DNA of 6,293 bases from Wenzhouxiangella sp. (GTDB taxonomy: Bacteria; Pseudomonadota; Gammaproteobacteria; Xanthomonadales; Wenzhouxiangellaceae). Positions 1-4,371 of the stretch are shown one piece after another (within the stretch, counting starts at the first letter, position 1; each line of letters begins with the position of its first letter). A model generated the notes under the pieces. It saw only the letters and a program-made list of their open reading frames with translations. It was not told where the DNA came from and did no database searches. The stretch covers positions 1 through 6,293 of the forward strand of contig JAASTB010000136.1 of assembly GCA_021767625.1 (NCBI GenBank). The letters run 5' to 3'. Both the position numbers and the translations under genes were made by a program.

Positions 1-642
1 GATCCCCAGGACCCGCTCGTAGAGCTCGATGGCCGCTTCGTTGTCGGCCCGGGAAAACTGGAAATAGGAATCCTCGGCGCGCGCCAGCAGGGCCGGGATG
101 CCTTCGGCTTGCCCCGCGGCTTCCGGCGGGCCCTCCCCTGTCGATCGGTAGAGCAGGCCAGCCCAGACCAGCAGGAGGCCGAGGAGCCCGGTTGTGGCGA
201 CGAGCGCGATCCAGCGCTTGCCGCGCAAACCGGACGACTCGGATCGTTCCCCGCCTTCGAGCCGTTCGACGGACGCCACCAAGCGATAGCCGCGCTTGGA
301 CATGGTCTCGACATAGCGCGGCTCCCTGGCGTCGTCGCCGAGGGCCCGGCGCAGCTTCGAGACAATTTGCGCCAGCGAGTCGTCGCCGACGATCACATCA
401 GGCCAGATCGCGGCCATCAATTCCTCGCGCGAGACCACGCGCCCGGCCCGCCCGGCCAGCTCCTGCAGCAGCTGAGCGACCTTCGGTTCCAGGCGCACCG
501 TGCCCGAGGGTCCGGTCATTTCTCCGGTCGAGAAATCCACCCGCCACTCGCCGACCTTCGCCAGGCCGTTGATTCGGCGAACTTCTTCCACTCCTGAACG
601 TTCCGATACGGAATGATCAGGAAAAGGGGAGGATTTCTTCAT
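1..642 (-). CDS. Membrane-anchored winged-helix transcriptional regulator (CadC/ToxR-like, probable TPR sensor), C-terminus missing
   Basis: Reading the minus strand from the ATG at 642 gives 214 codons without a stop, running off the left edge. Residues about 29-123 form an OmpR/PhoB-type winged helix: LEPKVAQLLQELAGRAGRVVS, then SREELMAAIWPD (71-82), a recognition-helix region DDSLAQIVSKLRRALGDD (87-104), and the wing RYVETMSKRGYRLV (109-122). A basic stretch LRGKR (139-143) precedes one hydrophobic helix at about 144-165, so the protein should sit in the inner membrane with its DNA-binding domain in the cytoplasm. Residues about 183-214 (ALLARAEDSYF, NEAAIELYERVLGI) look like the start of a TPR repeat, which this family often carries in the periplasm. 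No clear Shine-Dalgarno precedes the ATG, so the exact start is less certain; a GTG at codon 18 is an alternative. The gene diverges from an exported peptidase and may regulate it (inference). Family assignment is confident; target and signal are unknown. Confidence 0.9.
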   Translation of the reverse strand, partial: MKKSSPFPDHSVSERSGVEEVRRINGLAKVGEWRVDFSTGEMTGPSGTVRLEPKVAQLLQELAGRAGRVVSREELMAAIWPDVIVGDDSLAQIVSKLRRALGDDAREPRYVETMSKRGYRLVASVERLEGGERSESSGLRGKRWIALVATTGLLGLLLVWAGLLYRSTGEGPPEAAGQAEGIPALLARAEDSYFQFSRADNEAAIELYERVLGI

Positions 643-734
643 GGTGGATGACGCTGCGTATGGCTTGTAATCGGCATCAGCCGGACGGTCGCTTCGAGCG
701 GGCCGGCAAACCCAATCAAGATAGAGAGACGATC
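643..734. promoter_or_regulatory. Divergent intergenic region between the regulator and the S41 peptidase
   Basis: These 92 bases must contain the start signals of both divergent genes. I see no convincing -35/-10 pair on either strand. The best partial match is TTGATT on the minus strand (714-719), with no good -10 at the right distance. The region holds an imperfect nested inverted repeat: outer arms GCCGG (680-684) and CCGGC (703-707), inner arms CGCT (690-693) and AGCG (697-700). It could be an operator or a leader hairpin, but short GC-rich arms like these also arise by chance. The peptidase ribosome binding site is probably the purine run AGAGAGA at 723-729. Confidence 0.5.
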
Positions 735-2180
735 ATGCCGAAAGTTCTAGTTTACTGCCTGTTGCTGGCCCTGCCACTCGTCGCGTGGAGCGCCACGGAC
801 GAAAACGGGACATTCTCACCCGACGAGATCCGCTCGGAGTTCGAATTCCTGTACGAAACGCTGCGGGGGTCGCACTACGACCTCTACGCCAACCGGTCCA
901 GGAACCAATACGACGCACTGTTCGAGCGAATGCTCGACTCGATCGACGGCCCCATGAGCCGCGAAGAGGCCCAGCAGTGGTTCCAGCGCTTCGTCGCCTA
1001 CGGCAACGTCGCGCACGCGAAAATCGACCCGCCGATGGCGGCCTGGGAAGCCTTCCGCGCCGAGGGCGGCAAGGCCTTTCCCCTGTTCTTCCGCATCGTC
1101 GACGGCGAGGTCTACATCGACGACTTCATGGGCGACGTCGATGTCGCCGTCGGCGACCGGGTGCTGACCGTCGACGGCCAGCCGGCCGTCGATTGGCTCG
1201 AACCGCTGCGCGCCCACCTGTCGGCCGACAACGACTACCTCGCCTACACCCTGATGGAAAACCGCCTGCCGATCCTGGTCTGGCAGGAATGGGGCGAAGT
1301 CGAGGGCTTCGAACTCCTGCTCGAGAAGACCGACGGCCGCCGCATGACAGTCGATGTGCCTGCGCTCGACCGCGCCGGCTTCCGGGCCGAGCCCGAAGAC
1401 CGCCCGGAACGGTTCCAGCTCGATTTCAACGCGCGCGAGGCCCGCATGCTGGACGAATCCATCGCCTATCTCCGACCCGGTCCGTTCTACGACAACCGCC
1501 CCGAAGCCGAACACCCCTGGGATCCGTCCGCCTTCAAGGCTTTCGTCGACGACGCCTTCGAGCGCTTCATCGAACAGGGCGCCGACAAACTCCTGATCGA
1601 CCTGCGCAACAACCCCGGCGGCAGCAACAGTTTCAGCGACCATCTCGTCGCCTGGTTCGCCGACAGACCCTTCCGCTTCACCGACAAATTCGAGATCCGC
1701 GTGAGCGAGGCGGCGATCGCCTCCAACCGCGAGCGGCTCGAATCCCAGGACGATGGCGCCGACTCGGTCTCGAGCCGACTGGCCGAGGCCTACGCGGGCC
1801 AATCCTCGGGCGACATCGTCGACTTGCCCGTCGACTGGGTCGAGCCGCGCGGCGGGCGCCGCTTCGACGGCGAGGTCTACATATTGATCGACCGGCATTC
1901 CTATTCGAACGCCGTGTCGGTGGCCGCCATCGGCCAGGACTACGGTTTTGCCACCGTACTGGGCGAGCGCACGGCCGACCTGGCCAACACCTACGGAGCG
2001 ATGGAACATTTCACCCTGCCGGAGACCGGCATCCGGGTCGCCTTTCCGAAGGCGCGCATCCTGCGGCCCAGCGGCAAGACCCACGAAACTCAGGTCGTTC
2101 CGGACCTTGCCATCGAAACCCCGGTGACCGCGGAATCGGACCTGGTCCTTCAGCGCGCCGTCGAGCTCATGACGCGATAG
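735..2180 (+). CDS. Exported S41-family serine peptidase (tricorn-like catalytic motifs)
   Basis: This 481-residue protein starts at the ATG at 735, chosen because it puts a signal peptide at the N-terminus (KVLVYCLLLALPLVAW, cleavage near residues 19-20) and follows AGAGAGA by about 6 bases; the in-frame ATG at 648 would bury that signal behind 29 polar residues. Residues about 30-100 are a helical N-terminal domain ending in NVAHAKI (91-97). Residues about 114-156 resemble a PDZ-like segment (GDRVLTVDGQP). The peptidase core has KLLIDLRNNPGG (285-296), the probable nucleophile Ser391 in HSYSNAVS (388-395), GERT (410-413) and E451 before VVPD. The Lys of the CtpA/Prc Ser-Lys dyad is not evident, so a tricorn-like Ser391/His94/Glu451 arrangement fits better (inference). 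It should act in the periplasm or outside the cell on unfolded proteins or peptides; the substrate is unknown. It diverges from a regulator and its 3' end overlaps the convergent PhzF gene by 14 bases. Confidence 0.92.
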   Translation: MPKVLVYCLLLALPLVAWSATDENGTFSPDEIRSEFEFLYETLRGSHYDLYANRSRNQYDALFERMLDSIDGPMSREEAQQWFQRFVAYGNVAHAKIDPPMAAWEAFRAEGGKAFPLFFRIVDGEVYIDDFMGDVDVAVGDRVLTVDGQPAVDWLEPLRAHLSADNDYLAYTLMENRLPILVWQEWGEVEGFELLLEKTDGRRMTVDVPALDRAGFRAEPEDRPERFQLDFNAREARMLDESIAYLRPGPFYDNRPEAEHPWDPSAFKAFVDDAFERFIEQGADKLLIDLRNNPGGSNSFSDHLVAWFADRPFRFTDKFEIRVSEAAIASNRERLESQDDGADSVSSRLAEAYAGQSSGDIVDLPVDWVEPRGGRRFDGEVYILIDRHSYSNAVSVAAIGQDYGFATVLGERTADLANTYGAMEHFTLPETGIRVAFPKARILRPSGKTHETQVVPDLAIETPVTAESDLVLQRAVELMTR

Positions 2181-2952
2181 AAATCGTGCCCTCGAGAAAA
2201 TCCACCGCGGGGCCGGCGAGCCTCACGCGCTCGCCGGCCAACCGGCAGCGAACCGTGCCGCCGCGGGTGGATACCTGGCGGGCGAGCAGTTCGTCGCGGC
2301 CCAGGCGCTCGGCCCAGTAGGGCGCCATCTGGCAGTGGGCCGAGCCGGTCACCGGGTCCTCGTCCACGCGCAGCCTGGGATAAAAGCAGCGACTGACGAA
2401 ATCCACTTCCTCGCCGGGTGCTGTGGCTATGACGCCCCGACCGGGCATGCGCGCGAGCGCCCGGAAGTCCGGCGACAGGGAACGGATCTCGGCCTCGCTG
2501 CCGAAGACCACCATGCAATCGCCGCCCTCGAAGGCCTGGCGAGGCTTTGCGCCCAGCGCCTCGGCCATGTCCGAGGGAATGCCGATCTCGCGGCTGGCCG
2601 CGGCCGGAAAGTCCAGCTCCAGGCCCGCTTCGCATCGACGCACTATCAATTCGCCGCTGCGGCTATCGAACACGACCTTGTCTCCAACATGGCCCAGATG
2701 TTCGAACAGCACATGGGCGGTGGCCAGCGTGGCGTGGCCGCAAAGATCGACTTCGGCTTCGGGGGTGAACCAGCGCAACCTGTATCCGGAACCTTCGGCA
2801 ACGAAGAAAGCCGTCTCGGAGAGGTTGTTCTCGCTGGCGATCGCCAGCAGCAGGGAATCGTCGGGCCACTCGCTTAAAGGCACGACGGCCGCGGGGTTGC
2901 CCTCGAAGACTTTCTCGGCGAACGCATCCACCTGGAATAACCGGAGCTTCAT
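2167..2952 (-). CDS. PhzF-family isomerase/epimerase-like protein
   Basis: The 261-residue product matches the PhzF/YddE fold family along its full length, close to the usual 260-300 residues. It starts MKLRLFQVDAF and has GNPAAVV (18-24), NLSETAFF (43-50) with the expected catalytic Glu46, TPEAEVDLCGHATLATA (63-79) with His73, and DEDPVTGSAH (197-206) with Asp199 and Ser204. In the family, two similar halves form a dimeric diaminopimelate-epimerase-like fold with the active site between them; PhzF itself isomerises a dihydro-hydroxyanthranilate in phenazine synthesis. No other phenazine gene is visible, so this is probably one of the many paralogues of unknown substrate. It has no signal peptide and should be cytoplasmic. 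GAGGA on the minus strand (2965-2969) lies 12 bases before the ATG, a long spacing, so translation may be modest. The gene diverges from a ThrE exporter and converges on the peptidase. Family is certain; reaction is not. Confidence 0.94.
   Translation of the reverse strand: MKLRLFQVDAFAEKVFEGNPAAVVPLSEWPDDSLLLAIASENNLSETAFFVAEGSGYRLRWFTPEAEVDLCGHATLATAHVLFEHLGHVGDKVVFDSRSGELIVRRCEAGLELDFPAAASREIGIPSDMAEALGAKPRQAFEGGDCMVVFGSEAEIRSLSPDFRALARMPGRGVIATAPGEEVDFVSRCFYPRLRVDEDPVTGSAHCQMAPYWAERLGRDELLARQVSTRGGTVRCRLAGERVRLAGPAVDFLEGTISIAS
2211..2239. repeat. Perfect 11-bp-stem inverted repeat, possible bidirectional terminator
   Basis: GGCCGGCGAGC (2211-2221) is exactly complementary to GCTCGCCGGCC (2229-2239) around a 7-base loop. 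It lies 31 bases past the peptidase stop and inside the last codons of the convergent PhzF gene, which encode the LAGERVRLAGP region. The stem is very GC-rich and would form in RNA from either strand. No T-tract follows directly on the plus strand; on the minus strand a short TTTT comes about 10 bases after it. It could end or stabilise the peptidase transcript, but it may also follow partly from codon choice for the repeated Leu-Ala-Gly and Arg codons. The structure is certain; the function is not. Confidence 0.6.
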
Positions 2953-2967
2953 GTGGTGGCTTCATCC

Positions 2968-2996
2968 TCGATTGCGGGAAGTGATTCCCGCATTAT
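2968..2996 (+). promoter_or_regulatory. Candidate thrE promoter
   Basis: TCGATT (2968-2973) and CATTAT (2991-2996) are separated by 17 bases. The -10 matches the sigma-70 consensus at 4 of 6 positions and the -35 at 3 of 6. The candidate operator fills the spacer. Assigned from pattern only. Confidence 0.35.
2973..2992. promoter_or_regulatory. 20-bp palindrome, candidate operator between phzF-like gene and thrE
   Basis: TGCGGGAA (2973-2980) and TTCCCGCA (2985-2992) are perfect 8-bp inverted arms around GTGA. The palindrome occupies the middle of an 86-base divergent gap, next to the candidate -10 boxes of both genes. A dimeric repressor or activator binding here could control both. In the PhzF leader RNA it could also form a hairpin just upstream of GAGGA. 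I do not recognise the sequence as the site of a named regulator. Confidence 0.55.
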
Positions 2997-3018
2997 GCGA
3001 CACTTCGGCATTCTCCAA
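2992..3018 (-). promoter_or_regulatory. Candidate phzF-like gene promoter
   Basis: On the minus strand CATAAT (2992-2997) matches the -10 consensus at 5 of 6 positions. A TTGGAG (3013-3018) lies 15 bases upstream, a rather short spacing. The -10 overlaps the opposing thrE -10, and the palindrome lies at the predicted transcription start, where a bound protein would block initiation. Confidence 0.35.
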
Positions 3019-3028
3019 CGACATCCGC

Positions 3029-3033
3029 GAGGA
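3029..3033 (+). promoter_or_regulatory. Ribosome binding site of the thrE-like gene
   Basis: GAGGA lies 5 bases before the GTG at 3039 and is the main reason for choosing this non-ATG start. Confidence 0.75.
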
Positions 3034-3038
3034 CAGCG

Positions 3039-4286
3039 GTGAACGACGTCAGCGACGAAGCGCTCAGCGACGACCAACCCTACTCGTCCGACCGCTATGC
3101 ACGCCTGGTGCTCAACCTGGGCCGCGCGCTGCTGCACGTCGGCTCACCGGCTCATCGCCTGGAGTCTTCGATGCAGATCATGGCCGATCGCCTCGGGCTG
3201 CAGGCGGAGTTCTTCTCCACGCCCACCGCGCTGATCGTCTCCCTGGGCGACGGCGAAAAGCAGCAGACCTTTCTCGCGCGTTCGGACCCCGGTTCGGCGA
3301 ATCTCTCGAAACTGGCCGACCTGACCGAAGTCATGGAGGATCTCAACGAGGGCCGCATCGACCCCCTTCAGGCCGACGAGCGAGTGCGAGCCATCGATTC
3401 GGCCCCGCCGCTTTATGGCGCCTGGCTGCAGGTGCTGGCCTTCGTCCTCATCGGTGGCGGCGTCGCTCCGCTGCTGGGCGGCGGCTGGCGCGAATCCCTG
3501 ATGGCTGCACCGCTGGGCGCGGTGGCCGGTGCGAGCATCTGGTGGATGCAGCAACACGTCGAGCGCTCTCGCCTGATCATGCCGATGGTCGCCATGCTCA
3601 TCACCTTCCTGGGCTCGCTCTGGTGCGGCTACGACGGGCGCACGGCACTGATGCCGGCGATCCTCGCCGCCATGATCCCCCTGCTGCCCGGCATGGATCT
3701 CACCACGGCCGCCCGTGAGCTCTCGACCGGCCACCTGGTATCGGGTTCGTCGCGGCTTTCCTTTTCGGTGACCGTCTTTGCCCTGCTGGCCTTTGGCCTG
3801 GTCCTGGGCGGCATGGCCGGACAGGCCGTGGTCGGGCCGGTCGCCCTGACCGAAGCCTCTCTCCGACCCACCTGGCTGCCCCTGGTCGGGCTGGTCAGCG
3901 CAGCCGCAGGGCTCATGATGCTCATCCAGGCGCACAAGCGCGACTGGTTCTGGATCCTGGTGGTTTCCTTCATCGCCTGGATGGGCAGCGGCCTGGGCGG
4001 CTGGCTCGAAGCCCCGATCGTCGGCGCATTCGTCGGCGGGCTGGCCGTTGGACTTGCGGGCAATCTCTTCGTCCTGCTCTCCCGCCGCCCGTCCTCGATC
4101 CTGCACATTCCGGGCCTGATCCTGCTGGTTCCTGGAAGCATCGGCCTGAGAAGCCTGGCCACGCTATTGCAGGACAACGTCGTCGCCGGGGTCGAGACCG
4201 CCATTCTCGCAGGCATCATCGCAGTAGCGCTGACCACCGGCATGATCCTGGCGAGCGTGCTGGTGCCGCCGCGCAACATGCTCTGA
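3039..4286 (+). CDS. ThrE-family threonine/serine exporter, single-chain form
   Basis: This 415-residue membrane protein starts at a GTG (3039) with GAGGA at 3029-3033, 5 bases upstream; no in-frame ATG fits as well. Residues 1-125 are the soluble N-terminal part with the family motif GSPAHRLE (35-42). About ten hydrophobic segments follow, roughly at 126-147, 152-170, 178-196, 203-217, 243-260, 278-297, 302-319, 325-347, 354-376 and 383-408. The first five form the ThrE domain, including LLPGMDLTTAARELSTG (215-231) and GSSRLS (236-241). The last five form the ThrE_2 (YjjB-like) domain with HIPGLILLVPGS (356-367). Characterised ThrE is an inner-membrane, proton-motive-force-driven exporter of threonine and serine in Corynebacterium glutamicum; many bacteria split the two halves (YjjP/YjjB). 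Here they are fused and complete. It diverges from the PhzF-like gene. Actual substrate is inferred from family. Confidence 0.93.
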   Translation: MNDVSDEALSDDQPYSSDRYARLVLNLGRALLHVGSPAHRLESSMQIMADRLGLQAEFFSTPTALIVSLGDGEKQQTFLARSDPGSANLSKLADLTEVMEDLNEGRIDPLQADERVRAIDSAPPLYGAWLQVLAFVLIGGGVAPLLGGGWRESLMAAPLGAVAGASIWWMQQHVERSRLIMPMVAMLITFLGSLWCGYDGRTALMPAILAAMIPLLPGMDLTTAARELSTGHLVSGSSRLSFSVTVFALLAFGLVLGGMAGQAVVGPVALTEASLRPTWLPLVGLVSAAAGLMMLIQAHKRDWFWILVVSFIAWMGSGLGGWLEAPIVGAFVGGLAVGLAGNLFVLLSRRPSSILHIPGLILLVPGSIGLRSLATLLQDNVVAGVETAILAGIIAVALTTGMILASVLVPPRNML

Positions 4287-4306
4287 AACGGCTCGCTTGC
4301 GCATCA

Positions 4307-4336
4307 ATGGCAGAGCCCGCGCGTTTTCCGTATGCT
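4307..4336 (+). promoter_or_regulatory. Candidate promoter of the sensor kinase gene
   Basis: ATGGCA (4307-4312) and TATGCT (4331-4336) each match the sigma-70 consensus at 4 of 6 positions and are 18 bases apart, in the 85-base gap after thrE. No convincing terminator separates the two genes: the only stem I see, GGCTC (4290-4294) with GAGCC (4313-4317), has an 18-base loop. The kinase could therefore be read from this promoter, from thrE, or both. Confidence 0.3.
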
Positions 4337-4360
4337 GAGTCTCGGATTCCACTTTGACGC

Positions 4361-4366
4361 GGGAGG
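4361..4366 (+). promoter_or_regulatory. Ribosome binding site that fixes the kinase GTG start
   Basis: GGGAGG lies 5 bases before the GTG at 4372. It favours this start over TTG at 4354, which lies upstream of it, and over GTG at 4447, which has only a G-run directly against it. Confidence 0.75.
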
Positions 4367-4371
4367 CGTCG

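Noticed and set aside
109..597. Plus-strand open frame opposite the regulator
   Set aside because: The minus strand encodes an unmistakable winged-helix domain and membrane helix over the same bases.
680..707. Nested inverted repeat upstream of the peptidase
   Set aside because: Arms of only 5 and 4 bp with an asymmetric internal loop; in GC-rich DNA this is not distinguishable from chance, so it is mentioned only within the intergenic entry.
648..734. Upstream ATG extending the peptidase by 29 residues
   Set aside because: The extension is polar, has no good ribosome binding site, and would place the signal peptide internally. The ATG at 735 gives a proper signal sequence.
816..2084. Long open frame of 422 codons on the minus strand, opposite the peptidase
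   Set aside because: It is a shadow of a high-GC gene: low complexity, rich in Gly, Val, Ala and Asp, no recognisable domain, and the sense frame is a clear S41 peptidase with catalytic motifs.
785..2320. Open frame of 511 codons on the plus strand, in another frame of the peptidase
   Set aside because: Extreme Arg/Pro content with no domain pattern, typical of an off-frame reading of GC-rich coding DNA.
2423..3718. Open frame of 431 codons spanning the phzF-like gene, the intergenic region and thrE
   Set aside because: It crosses two well-supported genes and their promoter region out of frame, and its translation is Arg/Pro/Ser-rich without motifs.
4290..4317. Possible rho-independent terminator after thrE
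   Set aside because: The stem is only 5 bp with an 18-base loop and no following T-run.
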